From the NCBI GenBank assembly GCA_024695285.1, contig JAILIM010000039.1:1-64000 (forward strand): 64,000 bases of DNA, read 5' to 3'. The DNA comes from Bacteroidales bacterium. Lineage in GTDB: Bacteria; Bacteroidota; Bacteroidia; Bacteroidales; UBA932. A program made the position numbers and the translations under genes. Under the pieces are notes generated by a model, which ran no database searches, was not told the DNA's origin, and was given only the letters and a program-made list of their open reading frames with translations. Shown here piece by piece: positions 34,043 to 41,002 of the stretch. Position 1 is the stretch's first letter, and each line of letters opens with the position of its first letter.

Positions 34043-34615
34043 CTATGAAAGCTCAGAAAAGAACACCAAACTCAACAGGACCATCTGCAGAATCATGTCC
34101 GGATTGGTGGCCGTTTCCCGGTCAAACGACTTGCGGATAGCCCTTATATGCTTCTCTATGGCAGATTCCGAGATGCCTAGCTCTGCTGCTATCTCTTTGT
34201 TTTTCAGGCCCTTGACGAATTTGAGCTCAAACACCTCCCGGCCTCTGGGCGAGAACGTTGACACAATTTTGTCTATCTGGTCCCTGACTTCAAGGGAAAG
34301 AGCCGGAGATTCTTCGTCCGACAAACTGAAACTGCGGCTGTACAGACGTTCCGAATCGTCGAGAAATATCTGTTCGGAAGCGAGCCTGAGATTCAAGGCC
34401 CTGGAACTCTTCAGGTAGTCCAGGCATTTGTTGCGGGCAATGGTGAAAAGAAGCTTCTTGACGCTTTCTTCGTCTTTCCCCTGATAGCAGGACATCAGTT
34501 TTATAAACGAATCCTGGACGATGTCAAGGCTCTCCTGCTCGTCACAGATGAAACGCGAGACAAAGTTCAGCAGCCTTGGCTGGTAATCCAGATACATCTT
34601 GGTCAAGTCGGTCAT
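34043..34615 (-). CDS. ECF RNA polymerase sigma factor of the PUL
   Basis: 190 residues. Region 2: YQPRLLNFVSRFICDEQESL, DIVQDSFIKLMSCYQGKDEE, KLLFTIARNKCLDYLKSS. Region 4: STFSPRGREVFELKFVKGL, KNKEIAAELGISESAIEKHI with the recognition helix. Bacteroidales ECF-L-like group. Predicted to be released from FecR when the substrate engages SusC, and to activate the operon. A hydrophobic C-terminal tail (ILQMVLLSLVFFSELS) is often seen in this subgroup. Confidence 0.95.
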   Translation of the reverse strand: MTDLTKMYLDYQPRLLNFVSRFICDEQESLDIVQDSFIKLMSCYQGKDEESVKKLLFTIARNKCLDYLKSSRALNLRLASEQIFLDDSERLYSRSFSLSDEESPALSLEVRDQIDKIVSTFSPRGREVFELKFVKGLKNKEIAAELGISESAIEKHIRAIRKSFDRETATNPDMILQMVLLSLVFFSELS

Positions 34616-34646
34616 ATTCTTGACAGAATTGCTTCAATAAACGGCG

Positions 34647-34677
34647 GAAAGTTATCGAAAAAAACAATAATCTGCAA
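34647..34677 (-). promoter_or_regulatory. Weak candidate promoter of the ECF sigma gene
   Basis: On the minus strand TTG (34677-34675), a 20-nt spacer and TAACTTTC (34654-34647), one base from TAnnTTTG; about 30 nt before the sigma ATG. Confidence 0.35.
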
Positions 34678-34728
34678 GAAATACGGGGCCTTTGTCATCC
34701 GCCGGGCGTTACTGAAATCCGGCATCGG

Positions 34729-34760
34729 TTTGCTTTCCCGGCACATTTAGATTATCTTTG
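34729..34760 (+). promoter_or_regulatory. Bacteroidota-type promoter, upstream of an SDR pseudogene
   Basis: TTTG (34729-34732), a 20-nt spacer and TATCTTTG (34753-34760). Intact promoter in front of a gene that has been mostly deleted. Confidence 0.65.
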
Positions 34761-34783
34761 TGGATACCAGACATGTAAACTAT

Positions 34784-34989
34784 ATGGATATTCTGAATAC
34801 AGGGGCAAGCACCGCACTCATCACCGGCGGAAGTTCCGGAATCGGCCTTGAATACGCAAGGGAGTTTGCGTCAAGGTCCTGACCGGGGTAATCAGCCCCG
34901 GCCTTACCAACACGCTCGTTCCGGCACTGGTGGCCCTGATGCCCCCTCGCCTCATAGACCGCCTGGGGATGAAATGGATCTACCGTTAA
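34784..34989 (+). pseudogene. Short-chain dehydrogenase/reductase remnant with a large internal deletion
   Basis: The first 32 codons encode an SDR N-terminus including the NAD(P) motif TALITGGSSGIGLEYAREF, then hit a TGA at 34880. From about 34870, in another frame, the sequence continues VKVLTGVISPGLTNTLVPAL ... LGMKWIYR before a TAA, which is the C-terminus of an SDR. The middle of the protein (about 180 residues in an intact family member) is missing and the join is out of frame. The gene is therefore dead although its promoter at 34729-34760 is intact. Confidence 0.8.
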
Positions 34990-34996
34990 TCCGCTC

Positions 34997-35030
34997 GCGA
35001 AGACGATGCCGGGGCCTTCCCGTAGTCTTC
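34997..35030. repeat. 34-nt imperfect palindromic repeat, copy 1
   Basis: GCGAAGAC...GTCTTC with terminal arms GAAGAC/GTCTTC. It matches copy 2 at 36323-36356 in 29 of 34 positions. Confidence 0.55.
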
Positions 35031-35033
35031 ACC

Positions 35034-35516
35034 TTACATACGGAACAAAAAACGCGGAACCCGTTTTTTGTATTCTCTGTATTCGTCTCCAAAGTCGGCC
35101 TCGAGACGCTTTTCTTCGGAACGAACCTGAAGGGTGAGGAGTATCACTTCGACGGCAAAGACGATGAGTGGCCACCAGCTGAGTAGCCAAATCAAGACGC
35201 CAACGTCGTAGATGTAGATACCCAGAAGCATCGGGTTGCGGGAGAACCGGTACGGGCCGTCAGTCATCAGATGCTTGGTGCGAGGTGCCAATTCATGATT
35301 GTAGGCATCGAAAGGATTACCTTCGCCAACCTTCTTCATGTACACAATGGACCAGATGCTGAGGGCCAGCCCCGGAATCATAAGCACTATGGCGATTATC
35401 GCCCACGGCAGGGCAGGCGCCCAGGGAAACGGCCGTCCGGACACCCACCACATCAGAGCCGGAATCCCGGCCACAAACACCAGGAAGCCAAGTATGTATC
35501 CAAGTGCGTTTTTCAT
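35034..35516 (-). CDS. Isoprenylcysteine carboxyl methyltransferase (ICMT/PEMT)-family membrane protein
   Basis: 160 residues from the ATG at 35516, overlapping the upstream flavin-reductase-like gene by 4 nt. About four transmembrane segments: GYILGFLVFVAGIPALMWW, LPWAIIAIVLMIPGLALSI, LLGIYIYDVGVLIWLLSWWP and the adjoining IVFAVEVILLTL. The C-terminal signature TDGPYRFSRNPMLLGIYI with EEKRLEADFGDEYREYKKRV is that of the ICMT/phospholipid methyltransferase family, which methylates lipids or small molecules with SAM at the membrane. The substrate in bacteria is generally unknown. Confidence 0.85.
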   Translation of the reverse strand: MKNALGYILGFLVFVAGIPALMWWVSGRPFPWAPALPWAIIAIVLMIPGLALSIWSIVYMKKVGEGNPFDAYNHELAPRTKHLMTDGPYRFSRNPMLLGIYIYDVGVLIWLLSWWPLIVFAVEVILLTLQVRSEEKRLEADFGDEYREYKKRVPRFLFRM

Positions 35517-36088
35517 CGGGCTTTTTTCCAGACGTGGATAATCTCGCCGATGTACATGTAGTGTATACCGGTCCCGGATTTTTCGTACCACTCACGTTGC
35601 TGGGCGGGGAGGAGCTCGGCATCGAACTGCTGGCCATAGAGTTTCCTGCATTCAATGGCCAGATCCGCTTCGGCATAGATGGGGTTGCCGAGTTCCGTAA
35701 ATTCGACAGTAAGGCCGGCGCCGGCCACCTTATCCTCGTCCCTTCCGGACACGCGCCCCAGATAGCCCAGCTGCTGCTTCATGGATGCCGGGAAGTGCGT
35801 CACGGTGAAGTAGTCGTTCTCTTCCATGAACTTGTGGGTATAGCGGCTGGTGGACACATACACAATAAAAACCGGTTTGCCCCATAGTTCACCTATACTG
35901 CCCCAGGAAATGGTCATCAGATTCATGTGGCCCTCCTTCCCGGCAGAGACCTCCAGCCAGTCCTTGTCTATCATCTGGATGGGATTGATGTCAATATCGG
36001 CAGGCTCAATCTCCTGCCATGATTGGTTCTTGGGGGCGCAACTCATAATGGAAACAATAGTAATGATTATGACAATTATTTTCTTCAT
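35513..36088 (-). CDS. Flavin reductase-like (FMN-binding split-barrel) lipoprotein
   Basis: 191 residues. Lipobox-type N-terminus (IVSIMSCAPK). The mature part has the flavin reductase pattern: INPIQMIDKDWLEVSAGKEG, MNLMTISWGSIGELWGKPVF, YVSTSRYTHKFMEENDYFTV, and GYLGRVSGRDEDKVAGAGLT, with a terminal YIGEIIHVW. Family members bind FMN and either reduce it or act as flavoproteins. Export as a lipoprotein is unusual for the family but common among Bacteroidales homologues I recall. Upstream it carries the 32-nt element shared with the gene at 40437. Confidence 0.82.
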   Translation of the reverse strand: MKKIIVIIITIVSIMSCAPKNQSWQEIEPADIDINPIQMIDKDWLEVSAGKEGHMNLMTISWGSIGELWGKPVFIVYVSTSRYTHKFMEENDYFTVTHFPASMKQQLGYLGRVSGRDEDKVAGAGLTVEFTELGNPIYAEADLAIECRKLYGQQFDAELLPAQQREWYEKSGTGIHYMYIGEIIHVWKKAR

Positions 36089-36143
36089 ACTGAAAGAATT
36101 AGATATTGATTATTCAACTATGACCTGATAACCTTATCAACGT

Positions 36144-36175
36144 CAAATATAGCAAAAAAGGAGTTCAAGGCCATA
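36144..36175 (-). promoter_or_regulatory. Shared 32-nt promoter-like element, copy 1
   Basis: On the minus strand it reads TATGGCCTTGAACTCC, then TTTTTTGC and TATATTTG, a TAnnTTTG -7 element. It is identical at 30 of 32 positions to 40460-40491 and lies upstream of the lipoprotein gene starting at 36088. The rest of 36089-36444 holds two repeats (36231-36293 and 36323-36356) and no gene. Confidence 0.6.
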
Positions 36176-36230
36176 GAAACCACAATTAATGATATAACAG
36201 TTTAACGTCTGTACTCAAAACAAGGTGCTC

Positions 36231-36293
36231 TTGCCCCCCGGACGACCTCATTTACCAGGGGCCATGCTTAAAACGGACGACTTTTGCCCCCGG
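36231..36293. repeat. 63-nt dispersed intergenic repeat, copy A
   Basis: Starts TTGCCCCCCGG, has TGCTTAAAACGG at positions 35-46 and ends TTGCCCCCGG. Copy B at 56756-56818 has the same length and the same landmarks in register without gaps. Confidence 0.55.
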
Positions 36294-36322
36294 AGACAGA
36301 TTATCGGCAGCTGGCAAAGTGC

Positions 36323-36356
36323 GCGAAGACAACGCCGGAGCCTTCTCGTAGTCCTC
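36323..36356. repeat. 34-nt imperfect palindromic repeat, copy 2
   Basis: GCGAAGAC...GTCCTC; second copy of the element at 34997-35030, about 1.3 kb away. Confidence 0.55.
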
Positions 36357-36444
36357 GCGTACAGAAAAAGCGAGAAACAAAGGGGGAAGGAATTTTCCAG
36401 AGCACTGAGCTTACGTCGACAAAAAATAGTACCTTTGCCCAGTC

Positions 36445-37350
36445 ATGTCAAAGCATAGAACAGCAGTCCGCCTCAGGGCCTTCGGGATTTGGCAGAAGCT
36501 CGGCTTCCTGCCCTGGTCGAAGAAGAAGTCCAAATCCCGCAAAGGGGATTTCTACAAAGGAGCCTTCGACTCCATCCCCTTCCTCAACGATGATGCGAAG
36601 CGCACCTTCGTGCACCTCCTGCTGCGCCCAGGCTACATGATCCGGGACTATATCAAGGGACAGCACGAACGTTATCTTGCGCCGCTGACTGCCTTGATTA
36701 TCTTCTATGCTTTTTTCGCCCTTATCTCCTCAATCGTCAACCCAGAGTATTCACGCAACCAGCTGACAGATGCGCAGTCCATCAAGGATTCTGTAACGGT
36801 AGATTCCACCATACAGGCCGAGCGTCTTAACTTCACTTTCATAAGAATCAACGAAGAAAAGATGGCAGCAAAGGCCGCTCAGGTGATGGACGCTGTCTCA
36901 CTATTGACTCTGGACAAGCATCCCGAGAGGGTCGACACACCGGCGAAGGCTTCGCTGGCGGCATTGGAGGACGCCTTGAGAAGCCAGGGTGTCTACTTGT
37001 TTCTGGGCCAGTTCCTGCTGCTCTGGTGTGCGATGTGCTTTGCATTGAAGAAAAAGGACATGAGCAAATCAGCCTGTGCCGCCACCACCGCCTATATCCT
37101 CTGCCAGTTCTGCTTCTTCATGTTCTTTTCCCTGTTCTTTTCCAGCAAGGGCAAAGGCGAAATCGGCACAGGCCTGATGGCCGTCCTTCTCACCATCGAC
37201 TATTCCCAGCTCTTCGGTATCGACTGGAAAAACAGCCTGAAGCTCACTGTCAGGACCGGCCTTTGGTATCTCCTAGCTTGTCTCGTCCTTCTTACCCTCC
37301 TCGTCGTCGCCGTCGTCCTTTACATCCTTCTCGCCTCCGCCGGCAATTAA
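36445..37350 (+). CDS. DUF3667-type integral membrane protein
   Basis: 301 residues. Begins with a basic cytoplasmic region, then DSIPFLNDDAKRTFVHLLLRPGYMIRDYI with KGQHERYLAPLTALII, the conserved DUF3667 block. Five hydrophobic segments follow: YLAPLTALIIFYAFFALI (about 71-95), VYLFLGQFLLLWCAMCFAL, AYILCQFCFFMFFSLFF, GLMAVLLTIDYSQLFGI and WYLLACLVLLTLLVVAVVL. Function unknown. A TACCTTTG -7 element at 36430-36437 lies only 7 nt before the ATG, hinting at a nearly leaderless message; no matching -33 was found. Confidence 0.75.
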   Translation: MSKHRTAVRLRAFGIWQKLGFLPWSKKKSKSRKGDFYKGAFDSIPFLNDDAKRTFVHLLLRPGYMIRDYIKGQHERYLAPLTALIIFYAFFALISSIVNPEYSRNQLTDAQSIKDSVTVDSTIQAERLNFTFIRINEEKMAAKAAQVMDAVSLLTLDKHPERVDTPAKASLAALEDALRSQGVYLFLGQFLLLWCAMCFALKKKDMSKSACAATTAYILCQFCFFMFFSLFFSSKGKGEIGTGLMAVLLTIDYSQLFGIDWKNSLKLTVRTGLWYLLACLVLLTLLVVAVVLYILLASAGN

Positions 37351-37370
37351 AAAGGAGCGTTCTCCTTATA

Positions 37371-38636
37371 CTACCTGTAGGGTGTGTTCTGCCATTTGCC
37401 GCCGCGGAAGCGGTGCATCTCCTCTGTGAGGTGGTCCCAGCGCAGGATTTGCCCTCTGTCGGGATAGAACTCGTAGAAGACTCCGTCGATGAAGGTGTAG
37501 AAACGGGAGATGTCGGTGCACATACCGAAAGTGGGCAGGCTCGCCGACGGGATGTCGAACGTTCGGGCCTCCCCCTTTACCGTGCCCTCGAAATGCAGCC
37601 CGGCGGTGGTGAGGGTCAGTTCACCTTCGCCCACGATTTCAGAGGTAACGTCCCCGGTCAGATACTTGTAGTCGGGCAGCATGCCCACACGGACGTGGTC
37701 GGAGAAGCGGAAACCTTCCGTACGCACGTCCGCAGCGGCTTTCTCCCGTTCCAGTATCGTCCAGTCGGTAACGAGCGGCGGGCATACGGAACCGGGGCCG
37801 GCGGGCCTGATGGAACAGTCATCCCGCATCTCGACGGCGTTCCCGCAGGCCGTGCAGGTCATTTTGTTGCCCTCACATGACATGCGGTACATCGCACCGC
37901 ACTTGGGGCACATGTACAGCAGGGTGTCCAGGTTTTTCGCCATCTGCCCCTTGCCTGCGAACTGCACCCCGGCTTCTGAGTTCCAACGATAATCGTCGTG
38001 GGCAAGCAGTCGGTTCATGCGGTCCTCGATCTCGGTGTCGGAGAGACGGGCAAGGTCTTCTTTGGTGAACATGCGGTCCACAACCACCTCGGTGCGCCCC
38101 AAACGCTCATCGAGGCAATGCTTGGTGTAGGTGAGGTACGCACCGGAGATAACCGTATAGTACACGGTCACGCCGAGCTTTTTAAGCAGCTTGCCCGTGC
38201 CGGGCATAACCGGCTGGCACATTCCGGTGATGGAACTCATCCCCTCCGGCATGAACATTATGTGCCCGCCCAGCCTGATGATACGCATGGCCGATGTAAT
38301 GGTGTGGACGTCGGGGACGAAATTCCGTTTCGGGATCACCTGTGCGGCGTTGAGCAACAGGGAGGAGGGGAAACGGAAGAATTCGTTGTAGCCCACGATG
38401 TAATTGAGGCGCCGCGGCCAAACGGCTGGTGCCGTGAAGACGTAATCATTCCTCGACGCGTGGTTGCTGACCAGCACGAAAGGTTCCTTGTCCCGGCCCG
38501 GCCTCACCTTGAAGACAAACTTTGTTTTCAGCTTGGCCTTCAGAATCAGCACGACGCAATACAGGATTGCGTACAGCACCGGATTGGGTTTGTGCTCGCG
38601 CCTTCTTGCCAGACGCTCGGCAATAGTCAAACGCAT
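37371..38636 (-). CDS. PlsC-type lysophospholipid acyltransferase with an embedded zinc ribbon
   Basis: 421 residues. The acyltransferase core shows the catalytic NHASRNDY (NHxxxxD motif, about residue 58), PRRLNYIVGYNEFFRF, PKRNFVPDVHTI and the substrate-binding IMFMPEGMSSITG. After the core comes a zinc-ribbon-like insert (YMCPKCGAMYRMSCEGNKMT, then CTACG), and a C-terminal beta-rich domain of unknown role. The enzyme family adds an acyl chain to lysophosphatidate or similar acceptors at the inner membrane. The ribbon and C-terminal domain make it longer than standard PlsC (about 245 residues) and may recruit a protein or nucleotide partner. Confidence 0.84.
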   Translation of the reverse strand: MRLTIAERLARRREHKPNPVLYAILYCVVLILKAKLKTKFVFKVRPGRDKEPFVLVSNHASRNDYVFTAPAVWPRRLNYIVGYNEFFRFPSSLLLNAAQVIPKRNFVPDVHTITSAMRIIRLGGHIMFMPEGMSSITGMCQPVMPGTGKLLKKLGVTVYYTVISGAYLTYTKHCLDERLGRTEVVVDRMFTKEDLARLSDTEIEDRMNRLLAHDDYRWNSEAGVQFAGKGQMAKNLDTLLYMCPKCGAMYRMSCEGNKMTCTACGNAVEMRDDCSIRPAGPGSVCPPLVTDWTILEREKAAADVRTEGFRFSDHVRVGMLPDYKYLTGDVTSEIVGEGELTLTTAGLHFEGTVKGEARTFDIPSASLPTFGMCTDISRFYTFIDGVFYEFYPDRGQILRWDHLTEEMHRFRGGKWQNTPYR

Positions 38637-38646
38637 AATAATTTAC

Positions 38647-39438
38647 TTAATCGGGCATATTGAAAGTGACCCTTTGATTACGTACGATATAGGATACATG
38701 CTTGCCGTCCTTGGTCGCCGGAGTCCATTTCGGAGAACGCTTGATTACACGGATGAGTTCCTTTGAATAGTCTTCGTCAGTGGATGAGGTGATGGTGACA
38801 TCCCTTATCTTGCCGTCTTCCCCTACGGTGAACTCGTAGTGCACGACGGCTGACTTCCCTGACATCTTTTCCGAATAGACGAAGTTGGGCTGAATGTACG
38901 CCTGGAAGAATGAGGCTCCGTCCCGGAATACCGCGGGAGTATCGTAATCTCCGTCGCGCAGGCTGTTCAGAAACGCTGTATCACTATCGGTTAGCCGGAT
39001 ATCCGGGAATTGCGGTTTGGTTACCTTTGCCGCCTTTTCGTTCTTGTAGGTCTTGCCTTGCGAGGTGGCGCCGTTATTCTGCATAACTCCGATAAATACC
39101 TTTCCGTCAGGATAATATAGCGTATCCAGGCCATTGGCTCGGCCGCCGCGGAATTCTCCGCAGATAACGGCTCCGGTGGCCATATACAGCCTGCCATAGC
39201 CCTGGTATGTGCCTTTGACAAAGTTTCCGACATACTTGCTGCCGTCCGGCTTGAAATGCAAGCCGCGGCCGTTGATTACAGTACGGTTGAACCTCCCGAT
39301 ATAGAGCCCGCGCTCATTGTGATACATCTTCCCTTCGCCTGCGGGAGTCTCACCGATATAGGTGCCGTAGTCAAGCCTGATGGTGTCCACCTTCTGACTT
39401 AACGAAAGAGCAATCAATATTGTAGCTAACAACGACAT
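38647..39438 (-). CDS. MORN-repeat protein with a TonB C-terminal-like domain
   Basis: 263 residues with a short hydrophobic N-terminal signal. Residues about 20-125 hold MORN-type repeats spaced by about 23 residues (YGTYIGETPAGEGKMYHN, GLYIGRFNRTVINGRGLHFK, KYVGNFVKGTYQGYGRLYM, AVICGEFRGGRANGLDTLYY). Residues about 165-263 resemble the TonB C-terminal fold (VHYEFTVGEDGKIRDVTITS, VIKRSPKWTPATKDGKHVSY). TonB-C domains without a membrane-spanning TonB N-terminus are common in Bacteroidales as periplasmic proteins. The role is unknown; both modules suggest protein or membrane contacts. Confidence 0.78.
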   Translation of the reverse strand: MSLLATILIALSLSQKVDTIRLDYGTYIGETPAGEGKMYHNERGLYIGRFNRTVINGRGLHFKPDGSKYVGNFVKGTYQGYGRLYMATGAVICGEFRGGRANGLDTLYYPDGKVFIGVMQNNGATSQGKTYKNEKAAKVTKPQFPDIRLTDSDTAFLNSLRDGDYDTPAVFRDGASFFQAYIQPNFVYSEKMSGKSAVVHYEFTVGEDGKIRDVTITSSTDEDYSKELIRVIKRSPKWTPATKDGKHVSYIVRNQRVTFNMPD

Positions 39439-39491
39439 ACGTGATACTTTACAGCCGCTAAGTTATCAAAAAAATGTAGATTATCCTGACC

Positions 39492-40232
39492 TTACATATC
39501 AGAGATCTCCCCGATACGCTTTGCTATCTCTTCCGGATGGTCGACAAGCAACTGGCCATGATTCATTTTAGGGAATACTTCTACATGCACGGCCGGGCAT
39601 ATCTTCTTCAGGTGTTCTGCCTGAGGCTTGGCGACAAAGGCTTCAAGAGAGCCGTGCCAATAGTGTATATCTTCTCCGAATATAGTTTCCAACTTGTTGG
39701 TATAAACGGACTTGTATCCATCCAGAACGGCGCGCCTGCCGCCATAGGGATATACTTTTCGGCATTCATCCAGAAGCACGTCAAAGTAATGGGAATGGAA
39801 TACCCACTTCCAGAAGCCCGTCCAGTGATAGCAGGTCCATACATTGACGCTTTGGTAATAACGAAGTGGTGCTTCGAGCCATTTGGGAAGGGGCAACAGC
39901 GGCGCCGCATCCATGATGGCATGGTCGATTATGACTTCATTACGCTCAAGCACACGGGAGAGTATCTTACCACCAAGCGAAAGTCCGTAAGCACAGCCCA
40001 GATGTCCACCAAATTGCTCTTTCACATAATTTGTAATCTGAACGGCCTGATCATCGATGGAAGTGAACCGGGTATGCTTACCGATGGTAAATCCATCCAC
40101 CTGGACGGCAATGATATGATATCTGTCCTTCAACAGGTCAATCAGCGGAAGGAAAATCTCATATGACACTCCCAGTCCGGGAATAAGCAGCAGAGATGAC
40201 ACACCCTCTTTTCCGAAAAGCTTAAAATCCAT
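39492..40232 (-). CDS. Alpha/beta-hydrolase-fold protein
   Basis: 246 residues, no signal peptide. LLIPGLGVSYEIFLPLIDLL near the N-terminus supplies the oxyanion region, GLSLGG gives the nucleophile elbow (Ser about residue 84), and MNHGQLLVDHPEEIAK ends with the catalytic His; the acid residue is probably the Asp/Glu before it. The lid region is rich in aromatic residues (YYQSVNVWTCYHWTGFWKW). Substrate unknown. The small membrane-protein gene ends 10 nt upstream, so the two may be cotranscribed. Confidence 0.82.
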   Translation of the reverse strand: MDFKLFGKEGVSSLLLIPGLGVSYEIFLPLIDLLKDRYHIIAVQVDGFTIGKHTRFTSIDDQAVQITNYVKEQFGGHLGCAYGLSLGGKILSRVLERNEVIIDHAIMDAAPLLPLPKWLEAPLRYYQSVNVWTCYHWTGFWKWVFHSHYFDVLLDECRKVYPYGGRRAVLDGYKSVYTNKLETIFGEDIHYWHGSLEAFVAKPQAEHLKKICPAVHVEVFPKMNHGQLLVDHPEEIAKRIGEISDM

Positions 40233-40242
40233 TACCTCAAAT

Positions 40243-40437
40243 TTAACGCTTTTTATTCCGTCTAATCTCAGAATACATCACCACGGCTAGCATAAGCTGT
40301 GAAATAAAACCGCACCACAGTCCTATTCTGCCAAGTACATTGCCCCTCATATCCGGGAGAATGAGCCCGATGCCAAAGACCACCATCAGTACAACGGAAA
40401 GGGCAAAAAGAAATCGAAGTAGTTTCAGCCTGTTCAT
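40243..40437 (-). CDS. Small two-helix membrane protein
   Basis: 64 residues with two hydrophobic segments (LLRFLFALSVVLMVVFGIGL and IGLWCGFISQLMLAVVMY) joined by a short Gly/Arg loop; basic at both ends, so the termini are probably cytoplasmic. No family recognised. It carries upstream the 32-nt element shared with the gene starting at 36088, and the alpha/beta hydrolase follows after 10 nt. Confidence 0.6.
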   Translation of the reverse strand: MNRLKLLRFLFALSVVLMVVFGIGLILPDMRGNVLGRIGLWCGFISQLMLAVVMYSEIRRNKKR

Positions 40438-40459
40438 AAAAAAACAATCATATCAAAGC

Positions 40460-40491
40460 CAAAGATAACAAAAAAGGAGTTCAAGGCCATA
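40460..40491 (-). promoter_or_regulatory. Shared 32-nt promoter-like element, copy 2
   Basis: On the minus strand TATGGCCTTGAACTCC, TTTTTTGT, TATCTTTG. Near-identical to 36144-36175, in the same place relative to a minus-strand start (23 nt before 40437). Confidence 0.62.
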
Positions 40492-40518
40492 CGAACCCTT
40501 ACCAGAAATAAATACAGA

Positions 40519-40535
40519 TATTTTACAAGGAAAGA
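40519..40535 (+). repeat. 17-bp direct repeat, left copy
   Basis: TATTTTACAAGGAAAGA, identical to 41758-41774. The pair brackets the islet that holds REP-like palindromes, a tandem repeat and the BECR-like gene. Confidence 0.6.
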
Positions 40536-40539
40536 TAAA

Positions 40540-40568
40540 CGGACAGGTTTTGATTCGAAATCTGTCCG
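40540..40568. repeat. Palindrome in the repeat islet (CGGACAG / CTGTCCG)
   Basis: Perfect 7-bp arms, 15-nt loop. On the minus strand it is followed by a T-rich stretch and could terminate transcription. Confidence 0.5.
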
Positions 40569-40595
40569 ATTCATGTATTTTTCACTCGTTTTGCC

Positions 40596-40614
40596 AGATT
40601 TCTCCCCGAAATCT
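40596..40614. repeat. Hairpin AGATTTC / GAAATCT
   Basis: Perfect 7-bp stem with a 5-nt loop, directly left of two REP-like units. Confidence 0.45.
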
Positions 40615-40621
40615 GTCCGTC

Positions 40622-40650
40622 CGGGAATGAAAACGCCATTCTTGTTCCCG
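40622..40650 (+). repeat. REP-like palindrome, unit 1
   Basis: CGGGAATGAAAACGCCAT then TTCCCG; arms CGGGAA/TTCCCG. It matches unit 2 in 26 of 29 positions and has the same layout as the RAYT-flanking REPs (purine arm, A-rich, GCC, T-rich, pyrimidine arm). Confidence 0.6.
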
Positions 40651-40672
40651 TTTCGAGGAAAAAGATGCCGTT

Positions 40673-40701
40673 CGGGAATGAAAACGCCATATTTATTCCC
40701 G
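40673..40701 (+). repeat. REP-like palindrome, unit 2
   Basis: CGGGAATGAAAACGCCAT then ATTCCCG; arms CGGGAAT/ATTCCCG, 51 nt from unit 1, same orientation. Confidence 0.6.
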
Positions 40702-40766
40702 TTTGGTTGGGGGAGGCGGCCGTTTTGCAGGAGGAGAGCCTGCCAGTGTGGGTACTGGTCCCGGCA

Positions 40767-40862
40767 ATGGACCAGTACGGGCGTTGTCACGCCTCGGGGC
40801 AATTCTCGAACCTTATGGACCAGTACGGGCGCCGTCACGCCTCGGGGCAATTCTCGAACCTT
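40767..40862 (+). repeat. 48-bp tandem duplication (2 units)
   Basis: Two adjacent 48-nt units (40767-40814, 40815-40862), each starting ATGGACCAGTACGGGCG and ending TTCTCGAACCTT, differing at two or three bases only. A multiple of three, so both long frames through it stay open, which explains spurious ORFs here. Confidence 0.85.
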
Positions 40863-41002
40863 TTGCTGGAGGGAATTGAACGTCTGTGGGAGGCACATGA
40901 AATATTGCCGAATCCGAAGAGGTTTTCTCTTGCAACAGAAAAATCTGTTTTGTAATTTCGCAGAAAATGGTTGCTTAAACCGTGACAGATTGTCACACCT
41001 TT

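Noticed and set aside
34848..35186. 112-codon plus-strand ORF
   Set aside because: Starts inside the SDR remnant and continues antisense to the ICMT-like gene; a by-product of the deletion.
40767..40862. Possible CRISPR array
   Set aside because: Only two directly adjacent 48-bp units with no spacers and no cas genes nearby.
40434..40898. 154-codon minus-strand ORF and the overlapping 150-codon plus-strand ORF
   Set aside because: Both are composed of the 48-bp tandem units and REP-like palindromes translated by chance; they also cover the promoter element of the small membrane-protein gene.
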